Shown here: positions 10,886 through 19,914 of the stretch, piece by piece
How positions within the stretch are numbered: the first letter of the stretch is position 1
Layout: each line of letters opens with the position of its first letter
Assembly: GCA_015075365.1 (NCBI GenBank)
Contig: JABTUN010000001.1
Location: 806,001-870,000, forward strand
Reading direction: 5' to 3'
Source of the DNA: Verrucomicrobiaceae bacterium
GTDB taxonomy: Bacteria; Verrucomicrobiota; Verrucomicrobiia; Verrucomicrobiales; Verrucomicrobiaceae
Length of the DNA: 64,000 nucleotides
Notes under the pieces: model-generated
The model's database searches: none
Seen by the model: the letters and a program-made list of their open reading frames with translations, nothing else
What the model was told of the DNA's origin: nothing
Program-made: the position numbers and the translations under genes

Positions 10886-13291
10886 ATGCTTTCGAGCCTG
10901 ATCCATCGCCATTTCTTGATTTTCCGGCCTCGCCCGGCGTTAGCGGGCGTCGCAGCCATGTTGTTGGGCACGACCGGTGTCATGGCGGCTCTCCCACACC
11001 CATTCTTCGCGCAGCACTGCGAGAAATGCCACTCGGGCGCGAAACCCAAGGGCAAGTTCGACATCACAAAGCTGGGCACAGATTTCAGCGATGCCAGCAA
11101 TCGCGAACACTGGCAGCGCGTGCTGGAGCAGATCCAAAGCGGTGACATGCCGCCCCAGGACAAGCCGCGTCCACCGGAGCAGGACGCTAGCGCCGCCATG
11201 AAGTGGATTCGCGGCGAGGTGGACGCGATTGAACTGGCGCGTCGCGCCAAGGAAGGCCGTGTGGTGCTGCGGCGGCTGAATCGTGCCGAGTATGCGAACA
11301 CGATGCGAGATTTGCTTGGTGTGGAGGTGGATTTGGCCGACCTGCTGCCGCCTGACACCTCGACCAATGGCTTCGACAACAACGCGGAGCTGCTGCACAC
11401 CTCCTCGCATCTGCTGCGCAACTATCTCGATGCAGCCGACCGCGTGCTCGACGAGGCCATCGCCAGCAAACCGAAGCCGTGGATTCTAAACAAGCGCTTC
11501 GACATCAAGGACGAACGCACCGTGAAGCCGAACGGCAGCGTGTATCGCCATGTGCCGGACGGCGTGGCCATTTTTGCCGCGTGGGAGTCGGCGAACATCC
11601 GCGTGACGATGTGGAACTTCCGCAGCCATGTGCGTGGCAAGTATCGCTTCCGCATCTCCGCCTATGCGATCCAGAACGAAGGCAAGCCCGTCACCTACCG
11701 CGTCACCGCTGGCACGCTGAAAGAGGTGACCGAGGAGCGACTCGTCGGCTACTACTCCGTGCCGCAGGACAAACCGACGGTGATCGAGTTCACCGAGCAG
11801 TTGGAGCCGGAGAACCGCATCCGCATCCTCGCGGAAGGTCTGCCCGCCACGCCGCCGCAGGTGGAGAAAGTGGGCGCGGAGAACTACAAAGGCCCCGGCC
11901 TCGTGGTGCAGTGGGTGGACATCGAAGGCCCGCTGCTCGAATCCTGGCCGCCGCCGAGTCACCGCGCCTTGTTTGGCGATCTCAAACAGGAGCGTGTGGA
12001 GCGCGAACGCTACGAGGTGGTGTCTGCACAACCCATGGCGGATGCAGAGAGCTTGCTCACGGATTTCGCCCGTCGCGCTTTCCGTCGGCCCGTGTCCGCG
12101 CAGGAAATCCAGCCCTTCCTTGCGCGTGTGCGCAGTGCCTTGGAAAACGGACGCAGCTTTGAGCAGGCCATGCGCCTCGGCTTCAAGGGGATCTTGGTTT
12201 CACCCGACTTCCTCTTCCTGCGCGAGCGCGGACCGCGCCTCAATGATTTCGAGCTGGCGAGCCGACTCTCCTACTTCCTGTGGAGCTCGATGCCGGACGA
12301 GGAGCTTTTAAAACTGGCCACCGCCAACCAACTGCACGAGCCCGAGGTGCTGCGCGGCCAGGTCGAGCGCCTGCTGCGTGATCCAAAGTCGAGTTCCTTC
12401 ACGGAAAACTTCACCGGTCAGTGGCTCAAACTCCGCGCCATCGACGACACGCTGCCGGATCGCACGCTCTACCCGGAGTATGACGACATCCTCAAGACAG
12501 CGATGCTGAAGGAGACCAAGCTCTTCTTTGATGAAGTGCTGCGCCAGGACCTGCCGCTGACGAACTTCGTGCATTCCGATTTCACTTTCCTCAATGAACG
12601 CCTCGCGCGGCATTACCGCATTCACGACGTGGAGGGCATGGACATGCGCAAAGTCACGCTGCCTGCGGGCAGTCATCGCGGCGGCCTGCTCACCATGGGC
12701 AGCATTTTGAAGGTCACGGCGAATGGCACGACCACTTCGCCCATCATCCGCGGCTCCTGGGTGCTTGAGCGCATCCTCGGCACGCCGCCGCCGAAACCGC
12801 CGCCGGATGTGGAGGCCATCGAGCCGGACATCCGCGGCGCCACCACGATCCGCGAGCAGCTTGCCAAGCATCGCAATGTCGAAAGCTGCGCGAGCTGCCA
12901 CAAAAAAATCGATCCGCCCGGCTTCGCGCTGGAGAGCTTTGATGTCATCGGCGGCTGGCGCACGCACTACCGCGCCACCGGCGAGCCGCGCATCATCGAC
13001 GGCCGCCGCCGTCGCTACTGGGACGGCCCCGCCGTCGATCCCGGTGATGTCACCCCCGACGGCCGCCGCTTTGAAAACATCGACGACTACAAGCAACTGC
13101 TCATCGAGAACAAAGACCAGCTCGCCCGCAACCTCGCCGAAAAACTCCTCACCTACGGCACCGGTGCCGCCCCCACATCCACCGATGACACCCAGATCGA
13201 TAAGATCATCGCTCGCGTCCGTGCCAGGAACTTTGGCTTCAAGTCGTTGATCCACGAGGTCGTTCAGAGCGATCTCTTTGAGACGAAGTGA
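10886..13291 (+). CDS. DUF1587/DUF1592/DUF1588/DUF1585 cytochrome-type protein
   Basis: An 801-residue exported protein. A signal-like hydrophobic stretch (ALAGVAAMLLGTTGVMA) precedes a PSCyt-type haem motif (FFAQHCEKCHSGAKPKG, CxxCH). DUF1587 follows (RLNRAEYANTMRDLLGV), then DUF1595/1592 (LSYFLWSSMPDEELLKLA) and DUF1588 (HRGGLLTMGSILKVTANGT). A second haem-like motif comes next (CASCHKKIDPPGFALESFD), and the C-terminal DUF1585 ends the protein. It is the standard partner of DUF1552 proteins, and here the DUF1552 gene follows after a GxxExxY insertion. The biochemical role of the pair is unknown; oxidative attack on polymers has been suggested. Confidence 0.9.
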   Translation: MLSSLIHRHFLIFRPRPALAGVAAMLLGTTGVMAALPHPFFAQHCEKCHSGAKPKGKFDITKLGTDFSDASNREHWQRVLEQIQSGDMPPQDKPRPPEQDASAAMKWIRGEVDAIELARRAKEGRVVLRRLNRAEYANTMRDLLGVEVDLADLLPPDTSTNGFDNNAELLHTSSHLLRNYLDAADRVLDEAIASKPKPWILNKRFDIKDERTVKPNGSVYRHVPDGVAIFAAWESANIRVTMWNFRSHVRGKYRFRISAYAIQNEGKPVTYRVTAGTLKEVTEERLVGYYSVPQDKPTVIEFTEQLEPENRIRILAEGLPATPPQVEKVGAENYKGPGLVVQWVDIEGPLLESWPPPSHRALFGDLKQERVERERYEVVSAQPMADAESLLTDFARRAFRRPVSAQEIQPFLARVRSALENGRSFEQAMRLGFKGILVSPDFLFLRERGPRLNDFELASRLSYFLWSSMPDEELLKLATANQLHEPEVLRGQVERLLRDPKSSSFTENFTGQWLKLRAIDDTLPDRTLYPEYDDILKTAMLKETKLFFDEVLRQDLPLTNFVHSDFTFLNERLARHYRIHDVEGMDMRKVTLPAGSHRGGLLTMGSILKVTANGTTTSPIIRGSWVLERILGTPPPKPPPDVEAIEPDIRGATTIREQLAKHRNVESCASCHKKIDPPGFALESFDVIGGWRTHYRATGEPRIIDGRRRRYWDGPAVDPGDVTPDGRRFENIDDYKQLLIENKDQLARNLAEKLLTYGTGAAPTSTDDTQIDKIIARVRARNFGFKSLIHEVVQSDLFETK

Positions 13292-13310
13292 GCCGGAAGA
13301 AAGTCTTTGG

Positions 13311-13395
13311 CAGCCGAAAAAAACCGAAAAGAGTCCGAAAAAAGGCACCTGACCGGTTCCTGTCTTTTTCAGCCTTCTTTCGTTTCTTTCGGCTG
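13311..13395. repeat. imperfect A-rich hairpin, left boundary of the GxxExxY cassette
   Basis: The segment reads CAGCCGAAA... and ends ...TTTCGGCTG, with further pairing of CCGAAAAAAGGCACCTG-like and TTTTTCAGCC-like stretches around a central ACCGGT. Its outer arm (CCGAAAAAAACCGAAAAG followed by AGTCCGAAAAAA) recurs in inverted orientation at 13881-13916. It starts 20 bases after the DUF1592 stop and could also act as a terminator. Confidence 0.65.
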
Positions 13396-13410
13396 AATCC
13401 AAACGGCTTC

Positions 13411-13818
13411 CTAATCGGCCTCATGAAGCTCCTGGGACATGCCATACATCTTGATGTAAAACCTCCCGGCTCCGAAGTTCAGCAGCGCACCATGTTCGAC
13501 GCGGGATGATTTTAGATAGCCCAGCAGTTGGGCCACATGCTCGTTCAACACCGTTGAGACAGCCTTGAGTTCCAAAAGAAGAATCCCTTCCACCAACAGA
13601 TCTGCCACTAGGTCGCCGAGCAAAGTGCCATCCTCGTCAAAGACTTTGATTGGCACCTGTTGCTCGACCTTCAAACCTTGCTTTCGCAGCCGATGCACCA
13701 AGGCATTCTCATAAATCTTCTCCACATGGCCCGGGCCGTGATAGCGATGAATAGAAAAAGCGGTTTCACGAACGATGTCACAAAGCTGGAACGCTGGGTG
13801 TTTGACGTGAGTTTGCAT
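13411..13818 (-). CDS. GxxExxY family protein
   Basis: A 135-residue protein with the defining motif: HGPGHVEKIYENALVHRL contains G-x-x-E-x-x-Y. Further family blocks are LKVEQQVPIKVFDEDG, GDLVADLLVEGILLLELKAV and LLNFGAGRFYIKM. The D..L....LLELKAV pattern resembles PD-(D/E)xK nucleases, as often proposed for this family. The ATG at 13818 is preferred over a TTG at 13875, which would start inside the hairpin. It is oriented against both flanking genes and separates a DUF1592-DUF1552 pair that normally sits together, which suggests insertion. Function unknown. Confidence 0.85.
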   Translation of the reverse strand: MQTHVKHPAFQLCDIVRETAFSIHRYHGPGHVEKIYENALVHRLRKQGLKVEQQVPIKVFDEDGTLLGDLVADLLVEGILLLELKAVSTVLNEHVAQLLGYLKSSRVEHGALLNFGAGRFYIKMYGMSQELHEAD

Positions 13819-13843
13819 ATTTGATGGGGTAAGAGTTGATGGA

Positions 13844-13916
13844 GCAGAGAAAGCCGAAAAATCAGAACCCAACAAAACTCATTTTTTCGGCCTCTTTTCG
13901 TTTTTTTCGGCCCTGC
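13844..13916. repeat. imperfect A/T-rich hairpin, right boundary of the GxxExxY cassette
   Basis: Arms GCAGAGAAAGCCGAAAAA and TTTTTTTCGGCCCTGC can pair. Read on the minus strand it carries CCGAAAAAAACGAAAAG followed by AGGCCGAAAAAA, nearly the same as the left boundary at 13311. The two hairpins therefore form a long inverted repeat around the gene. It ends 16 bases before the DUF1552 start. Confidence 0.65.
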
Positions 13917-13932
13917 TAACGTATGAAACCTC

Positions 13933-15201
13933 ATGAAAACCCGCCGCCATTTCCTCCGCACTACGGGCATCTCGTTGGCTCTACCCTGGCTGGACAAGTT
14001 TTCCATCGGTCATGCCGCGAGCGCTTCGCCGACACCGCGCCGAATGATCTGCATCTGCGCACCGCTGGGCTTTTATCCGGAGCATTTCTTTCCCAAGCAA
14101 ACGGGCAAAGACTACGCACTCTCGACCTATCTCGACATCCTCAAGGATCACCGCGACGACTTCACGGTCATCTCCGGCCTGCAGCACGCGGGCATGGGCT
14201 CCAGCTTTGCGCATCAGGCCTCGGCCAGTTTTTTGACCGGCGCTCCAGGCGCGGGCAGGCCGGGCTTTCGCAATGCAGTCTCGCTCGACCAGTTCGCGGC
14301 CGAGCACATCGGCACGCAGACCCGTTTCCCCAGCCTCGTGCTGTCGGGTGAAGGTTCCGGTGGCCTGTCATGGACGCGCACCGGTGCGCTGATCCCGGCG
14401 GACAACTCACCCTCGAAGGTTTTTGCCCGGCTTTTCCTCGAAGGCGAGGCCGGTGAGGTGGCGCAGCAGATGCGGCGGCTGGAAGATGGCCGCAGCATTC
14501 TGGATGATGTGCGCTCGCAGGCGAAATCGCTGCTCTCCGGCCTCGGCAGCGAGGATCGTGACAAGCTCGACGAATACCTCACCAGCGTGCGCGAGTTGGA
14601 GCAACGCATGGTCAACGACGAGAGCTGGGCCCGGAAACCAAAGCCAAAGATCGACGTCAAGCCGCCGCAGGACATTCAGAATGCTGCTGACCTCATCGGT
14701 CGCACACGCCTGCTTTTTGATCTCAGTCATCTCGCGCTGCAAACCGACTCCACACGCCTCATCACCATCATGCTCGCGGGCAACACGCAGGTGCCGCCGA
14801 TTGAGGGCGTGTCGCTCGGCCATCATGACCTCTCGCATCACGGCAAGGATCCCAGCAAGCTCTCGCAGCTTCAAATCGTCGAGCAGGAGACGATGAAAAC
14901 GGTGCGCGACCTCCTTTCGAAGCTCCAACAATCCAAGGAAGCCGACTCCAACCTGCTCGACCGCACCACCGTTTTCCTCGGCAGCAATCTCGGCGATGGC
15001 AGCAGCCATTCGACCAAAAACCTGCCCGTGCTGCTCGCCGGCGGTGGTTTCAAACACGGCCAGCATCTCGCCTTCAATCCCGACAACCCGCCGCCGCTCT
15101 GCAATCTCTTCGTCAACATGCTCCAGCGCATGGGCATCGAGACCGACAGGTTCGGCACCAGCACAGGAACGCTCACCGGAGTGGAGATGAAGCGGATTTG
15201 A
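13933..15201 (+). CDS. DUF1552 domain exported protein
   Basis: A 422-residue protein with a twin-arginine-like leader (MKTRRHFLRTTGISLALPWLD), implying export in folded form. The body matches DUF1552: PRRMICICAPLGFYPEHFFPK, FTVISGLQHAGMGSSFAHQA, SFLTGAPG, FPSLVLSGEGSG and, near the end, LPVLLAGGGFKHGQHL, a DUF1501/sulfatase-like closing motif. It is the usual partner of the DUF1592-type cytochrome encoded upstream. In PVC bacteria these pairs occur in many copies and lack an established substrate. Confidence 0.9.
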   Translation: MKTRRHFLRTTGISLALPWLDKFSIGHAASASPTPRRMICICAPLGFYPEHFFPKQTGKDYALSTYLDILKDHRDDFTVISGLQHAGMGSSFAHQASASFLTGAPGAGRPGFRNAVSLDQFAAEHIGTQTRFPSLVLSGEGSGGLSWTRTGALIPADNSPSKVFARLFLEGEAGEVAQQMRRLEDGRSILDDVRSQAKSLLSGLGSEDRDKLDEYLTSVRELEQRMVNDESWARKPKPKIDVKPPQDIQNAADLIGRTRLLFDLSHLALQTDSTRLITIMLAGNTQVPPIEGVSLGHHDLSHHGKDPSKLSQLQIVEQETMKTVRDLLSKLQQSKEADSNLLDRTTVFLGSNLGDGSSHSTKNLPVLLAGGGFKHGQHLAFNPDNPPPLCNLFVNMLQRMGIETDRFGTSTGTLTGVEMKRI

Positions 15202-15239
15202 GGCTTTGGAACTCCCGCGGGGAAACTCGCGGGCGCGGT

Positions 15240-18233
15240 TTATTCCTGCTGCGCGGTTGCCGCGGCGGCAATGGGGAAACGCAGCTTGATCTCGGTGCCT
15301 TGATCGGGCGCGCCCTGGACGAAAAGCTGACCGCGCATCTGCTCGGCAAAGACAGCGAGAATCTTGAGGCCAAGACCGGGGCTGTCGCCGGGATGAAAAT
15401 CCGGCGGGAGACCGACGCCATCATCCCGGATAATGAGTTCGCCCATGTCGCCGGAGTAGCGAAGAACGGCGGTGATGGTGCCGGCGCGCCCGTGGGGGAA
15501 GGCATGCTCAAAGCTGTTTGAGAGGACCTCGTTGATGGTCAGCGCCAGCGGCATGAGCCACTCCGGCTGCACCTGCCCTTCCTGGATGGTGAGGTTGACG
15601 GCGATTTGGTCCGGGGACGCTTCGTAGCAGTCCCGCAAATGCTGGACGAGGCTATGGGTGAACTCGCTGAAGGTGCTGCCGCTGCCAAGGGCGAGTTGGT
15701 AGAGATGCTGATGCAGCGCGGCGATGGCGCGCACGCGGTTCTGGCTGGACCGCAGCGCGTTGCGCGCGTGCTGGTCGCTGACGCCGTTGATCTGGAGGTT
15801 CAGCAGGCTGGAGATGATCTGCAGGTGGTTCTTGATGCGGTGGTGCGTCTCGCTGAGCATGAGCTTTTCACGTTCGAGATCGACGACAGGCCAGCGCTCG
15901 CTGGAAGGAGAGACGACCTGGAAGGCACGCGGCCCCGTCGAACGCGCGTGGCGCGGCGTGATGGCAGGGGATTCGGCGGGCGTCCGTCCATGCTCATGAT
16001 CCTGCGCGGCGGATGAAACATCCGGGGTCACGGTGATCTCACGCCGGGTGGTGAGAACGAAACCGCCCGCCTCCCGCTGAGTGACGCCGAGAGGGATGCT
16101 GCCGCGCCCCTGCGCGCCGAAGAACGAATGCTCGACAAACTGGTCCGGCGTGGCGGCCTGAGCGGCGAGCCCGGCAAAAAAGCCGGTGGCGTCCGAGGGG
16201 CGAAAAAGGAGATGGAGAGGACGTCCGACAGCGGTGCCGGCGTCAAAATCGAACAGCTCCCGGGCATGATCGGACCAGGAGGCGATGCGGCCGTTGGCGT
16301 CCGTGGTGAGCAACTCGACGTCCACCACTTGGGTGACCGGGGGCGTAGGAGGCGAAACCGCCTGCGGAATTTGAATCTCAGGCTGTTGAAGCACCGGCTC
16401 CGACCGGGACTCTTCCTGCGACGGTTGAAAGTAATGAATCGTGGAATGAGGCTCTCCCTGGGCGTCCGGGACGGCGGCGATGTTGAGGACCGCCTCCGCG
16501 AAGGTGCCGTCGGAGCGTTTGACGCGGACGCCGAGAGCCTCGGGCTGCCGGCCTTGGCTGCGCAACACCCGTAGCGCATCCCGTCTGGCGGTGGCGCTGT
16601 CGGGATCCAGCCAGGCATCGAGCGGATAGCGGCGGAGCTCCGACTTGGCCTGGCCGAGGAGCGCTTCCGCATGCTGGTTGACCTCGAAAATGACACCCGT
16701 CTTGTCGGTGAGCACAATGGCAACAGGACAGCTTTGCATGAGGGTGCGCAGCTTCGCCTCGATGCTGCGGAGCTGCTCCTCGTGGCGGCAATTCTCCGTA
16801 TCATCCTGGATGCTGACCAGCAGGCCACCACCCGGCAACGCGACAGGCTGAAACTGGATTTCCTTGAGCAATCCGTCCGCCGTGGCGAGGGAGACGGTGC
16901 GTGTGAGCTGCCGGCGCCACACACTCTCACGCCATGCCAGCGTCACCTGCTCCCGGTGCTCGGGCGTGGGGCAGGCATGTGCAAGCCACGTTTCCACGGA
17001 TTCATCCTTGGCAAGAGGGCGGCCGAGCAGTTTCGCCAGCCGTTCATTTTGATAAATGGGCGTTCCGTGTTCATCGAGGACAAAAATGCCGCATGGTACG
17101 CCCTCAAGGAACGAGCGGAAGCGGGCCTCCCGTCGCACAAAGGCACGCTCAGCCTCCTGCATCGTACGCAGTTCCTGCCGGGCACGGGAAAGCTCGTTCT
17201 GGAGCTTTTGCAGCTCCTCCTCGCTGATGGCAGGAATGGCGGGAGGCTGAGGAAGTTTCGATTCCGGCGCGGGCGGGAAGGGAGCGGGCGGCTGCGGCCT
17301 CTCGATGATCTTTTCCGCCACCTTTTCCACCGGGAGCAGGGAGACAGGCAGACCGACACCCACCAGCCGGATCGCAGCAGGGGAAGCGCCGTCCTTGGAA
17401 AATGGTTTGAGGGTGGAGATGACCCAGCGCAAAGACTGGCCGCCTGACGACAGCTTCGTCACGATGGGAAGCGTGGGGAGATCCGTATCACCCCGGCGCA
17501 CTTTCTCCATGACCTCATGCCACTGCGCACGAAGCCGGTTTCCATCTCCATTGGTGGCAAACAGCTCCCAAAATGTCGTCCTGCCCTCCTGAATGCCTTT
17601 TTCTAGCGCATGATGCGCGGCACTGACATTGGCACGCAGAATGATTCCCGCCTCGTCCAGCACCAGCATGGGGAGAGAGCAGTCAAAAGGGTCTGGCTGC
17701 CCCGGCTGGGAGGCATCATCCCTGCCTGGATCGTCGGATTCATTCTCCGCCGGGCCGGCGGTGCCAGCGCGGAACTTTTCACATGTCACCATCAGCCCCG
17801 CCACGCGCGTGTCCTGGGACTGGCGCCACGGACGGACCTCCCAACGATAGATCATGCCCGGACCACCAGCGTCATGCTCGCTGCGCACGATGTGCCCCTG
17901 CAAGGCACGCTCATAGACTTGGCGCCAACCCGGATGAAGGTTCGGAAAAATCTCATACTGGCTTCGCCCTACCAAGGGCTGCACATGCTGCAGGCCAAAC
18001 TCACGAATCCACTGCCGGTTGGCGGAGGTGTAACGCATGGCACCATCGAAGGTGGCCATGGCGACAGGGGCGTTTTCGACAAGGACACGCAGCACCTCGC
18101 CCAACTGCCCGGAATCGCGCGCCGCATCATCCAAGCCTCCAAGCTCACCTGACCTCACGGCGATGGTGCCTGATGAAGAACCCTGTGCTTTGGGTTGAAT
18201 GACGTTTTTGAGCACCGAAGTCGGCATGGACAT
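15240..18233 (-). CDS. multi-PAS sensor histidine kinase, HisKA_2 type
   Basis: A 997-residue cytoplasmic kinase with no membrane segment. Five PAS-like domains begin near VENAPVAMATFDG (about residue 50), LPMLVLDEAG, FLEGVPCGIFVLDE, LMQSCPVAIVLTDKTG and LLTTDANGRIASWSD. A predicted coiled coil (ISEEELQKLQNELSRARQEL) lies between the second and third. The kinase core is HisKA_2: ETHHRIKNHLQIISSLLNLQ with His797/His798, then an HATPase with NEVLSNSFEHAF and RDDGVGLPPDF. No response regulator is adjacent, so its output is unknown. The start at 18233 has no clear ribosome site; an ATG two codons later is equally possible. Confidence 0.9.
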   Translation of the reverse strand: MSMPTSVLKNVIQPKAQGSSSGTIAVRSGELGGLDDAARDSGQLGEVLRVLVENAPVAMATFDGAMRYTSANRQWIREFGLQHVQPLVGRSQYEIFPNLHPGWRQVYERALQGHIVRSEHDAGGPGMIYRWEVRPWRQSQDTRVAGLMVTCEKFRAGTAGPAENESDDPGRDDASQPGQPDPFDCSLPMLVLDEAGIILRANVSAAHHALEKGIQEGRTTFWELFATNGDGNRLRAQWHEVMEKVRRGDTDLPTLPIVTKLSSGGQSLRWVISTLKPFSKDGASPAAIRLVGVGLPVSLLPVEKVAEKIIERPQPPAPFPPAPESKLPQPPAIPAISEEELQKLQNELSRARQELRTMQEAERAFVRREARFRSFLEGVPCGIFVLDEHGTPIYQNERLAKLLGRPLAKDESVETWLAHACPTPEHREQVTLAWRESVWRRQLTRTVSLATADGLLKEIQFQPVALPGGGLLVSIQDDTENCRHEEQLRSIEAKLRTLMQSCPVAIVLTDKTGVIFEVNQHAEALLGQAKSELRRYPLDAWLDPDSATARRDALRVLRSQGRQPEALGVRVKRSDGTFAEAVLNIAAVPDAQGEPHSTIHYFQPSQEESRSEPVLQQPEIQIPQAVSPPTPPVTQVVDVELLTTDANGRIASWSDHARELFDFDAGTAVGRPLHLLFRPSDATGFFAGLAAQAATPDQFVEHSFFGAQGRGSIPLGVTQREAGGFVLTTRREITVTPDVSSAAQDHEHGRTPAESPAITPRHARSTGPRAFQVVSPSSERWPVVDLEREKLMLSETHHRIKNHLQIISSLLNLQINGVSDQHARNALRSSQNRVRAIAALHQHLYQLALGSGSTFSEFTHSLVQHLRDCYEASPDQIAVNLTIQEGQVQPEWLMPLALTINEVLSNSFEHAFPHGRAGTITAVLRYSGDMGELIIRDDGVGLPPDFHPGDSPGLGLKILAVFAEQMRGQLFVQGAPDQGTEIKLRFPIAAAATAQQE

Positions 18234-18363
18234 GAAAATTTAAAAAGTTCTAATAATTAGCACCCATCAAGCTCTCAACAAGGCGAAAATGTGCCGAACT
18301 GAATCGCATTTCAGCAATGAACCCGTCCGCTGACAAGAATCTTTTGCTGACCAGCCCTAGCCT

Positions 18364-18804
18364 TCACTCGCGGTGATACGGTTCCCCTTTGAGGATCGTG
18401 TGAGCACGATAAAGCTGCTCCAGCAAAACGACGAGCGCCACCTCATGCTGGAGCGTGAATGAAGACAGGCTCCACAGGACATGCGCGGACTGGCGAAAGA
18501 CCTCCGAATGACCGTCCGCGCCCCCAATCAGCAGGCAGGCATGCTTGATGCCGGAAATCTGCTGCTGATCGATCCAACGGGCTAGTTCCGAGCTACGCAG
18601 GGTTTTTCCGCGCTCATCCAGGATGATGCGAAGCGCCTTTTCGGACAGGGCGAGCATTTGCGATTCGACCGACGAGCGGGAACCATCACGGATGCAGACA
18701 TGCTCCGCCTTGGTGTAGCGTTGGAGGCGCTGGAGATAGGTCTCGACAGCCTCCCTGGCCCAAGGGAATGCAGGCTTGCCCACTGTGATGATCGTCCAGC
18801 GCAT
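18364..18804 (-). CDS. rlmH: 23S rRNA pseudouridine1915 N3-methyltransferase RlmH
   Basis: A 146-residue SPOUT methyltransferase that modifies pseudouridine 1915 of 23S rRNA in helix 69, acting on assembled 70S ribosomes. Diagnostic blocks are the N terminus MRWTIITVGKP, the SAM-binding loop LLIGGADGHSEVF, and the C-terminal LLEQLYRAHTILKGEPYHRE, which ends with the conserved YHRE-type tail. The start at 18804 gives the family length; an in-frame start 11 codons upstream is less likely. It is divergent from a lipoprotein gene. Confidence 0.95.
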   Translation of the reverse strand: MRWTIITVGKPAFPWAREAVETYLQRLQRYTKAEHVCIRDGSRSSVESQMLALSEKALRIILDERGKTLRSSELARWIDQQQISGIKHACLLIGGADGHSEVFRQSAHVLWSLSSFTLQHEVALVVLLEQLYRAHTILKGEPYHRE

Positions 18805-18906
18805 GTCGTTTGATGAGGCAGGATTGGCAGGAGGCAAGGTCGATTTGATCTTATGGATATTTGAGAAAACCTATTTATTTCTCTCCAGCACTGTCATCGT
18901 TGTTGT

Positions 18907-18934
18907 TGCACAATTTAAAAACATCCTTAAAATG
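18907..18934 (+). promoter_or_regulatory. sigma70-like promoter of the repeat lipoprotein gene
   Basis: A -35-like TTGCAC is separated by 16 bases from a -10-like TAAAAT in an unusually AT-rich stretch, 43 bases before the ATG at 18977. This is the best match to a vegetative promoter seen by eye in the window. The spacing is one short of the optimum. Confidence 0.55.
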
Positions 18935-18976
18935 AGAATGCTAATTCAAAAAATTGCCGCACGTTTCCTCATCATC

Positions 18977-19759
18977 ATGAACACGAAACTTCTCTCTCAT
19001 CTTCGTTTGGGCACGGCTGGTCTGGCCGCTGTGACGCTTGCCTCCTGCTCGCTGCCCCCTAGGCAGGCTTGGGACCAAATTCAGCGCCAAGGCCTCATCC
19101 CCTTCATGATGGGTGACGGGCAGCCGCTGCAAATCAACAGCCGTTCCACCGCCCCGGCACCGGTGACCTCCCCACGATTGTATGCGTCTTCAACGCCGTC
19201 CACTTCCCCCATCGGCCCGCAACTACCCTCTCCGCCCCCGCCGTCCATGATGAACAGCGCCACGATGCCTGTCGCCAGCGCGGTGCCGGATCTGCCCGGC
19301 TATGTGAGGTCTCCGTTCACCAATCCTCCCCGCCTGGTGGACGTGCGCGGCATGAGCGCGGGTTCGAAGGTCGTCTGCCCCTACACACAGAAGGCGTTCC
19401 TCGTCCCAGGCAGCGTGACAAGCAATCCGTCCCCGGCACCGAAGATCGCCTCGACCCCGGCACCGAGGAACACGGAGCCGGAGCGCCCGAAAACGCCTGC
19501 GGTGGAGCCGAACGCCGATGTGGCAGCGCTGAACAAGCCCGCTCCATCCGTCACCCCTGCTCCGCAGCCTCAAATCAAGCCGGAGGCTCCTGCGAGCACG
19601 CCCGAACTGCCCTATGGCACCGCGATCACCGGACGCCCGGGCTTTGTGAACAGCCCCTACGCGGCGAAGCACCAGCTCGTCGATGTCACCGGACTTCCTG
19701 TCGGCATGGAGGTGAAGTGCCCCTACACGGGCAAGCTTTTCCGCGTGCCGCCACAGTAG
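18977..19759 (+). CDS. lipoprotein with duplicated CPYT module
   Basis: A 260-residue protein starting with a lipoprotein signal (LRLGTAGLAAVTLASC, lipobox LASC). After a Pro/Ser/Thr-rich spacer, two copies of a ~37-residue module appear. The first is GYVRSPF...RLVDVRGMSAG with VVCPYTQKAFLVP; the second is GFVNSPY...QLVDVTGLPVG with VKCPYTGKLFRVP. The copies share SP, LVDV.G, G..V.CPYT.K.F.VP, and are separated by a second Pro/Ala-rich linker. I do not recognise a named family. The conserved single cysteine in each copy may bind a ligand or cross-link. It is probably a small outer-membrane or envelope protein. Confidence 0.78.
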   Translation: MNTKLLSHLRLGTAGLAAVTLASCSLPPRQAWDQIQRQGLIPFMMGDGQPLQINSRSTAPAPVTSPRLYASSTPSTSPIGPQLPSPPPPSMMNSATMPVASAVPDLPGYVRSPFTNPPRLVDVRGMSAGSKVVCPYTQKAFLVPGSVTSNPSPAPKIASTPAPRNTEPERPKTPAVEPNADVAALNKPAPSVTPAPQPQIKPEAPASTPELPYGTAITGRPGFVNSPYAAKHQLVDVTGLPVGMEVKCPYTGKLFRVPPQ

Positions 19760-19791
19760 TCTTTATTGGCACGTCTTGAGCGTTCTCCTTG

Positions 19792-19821
19792 AACCCGTCC
19801 GGTGCCCGGACGGGTTTTCTT
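19792..19821 (+). terminator. rho-independent terminator
   Basis: A perfect stem AACCCGTCCGG / CCGGACGGGTT closes a 3-nt loop and is followed by TTTTCTTT. It lies 33 bases after the lipoprotein stop and isolates that gene from the mla operon. Confidence 0.85.
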
Positions 19822-19914
19822 TGTCATGCCACCACAGAGCGGTGACGAAAAAGACATCCGCCGCATGACAAGCCGCAGTTTGCCTTCCCGCCCGGCCTCT
19901 GCCATGATCACCCT

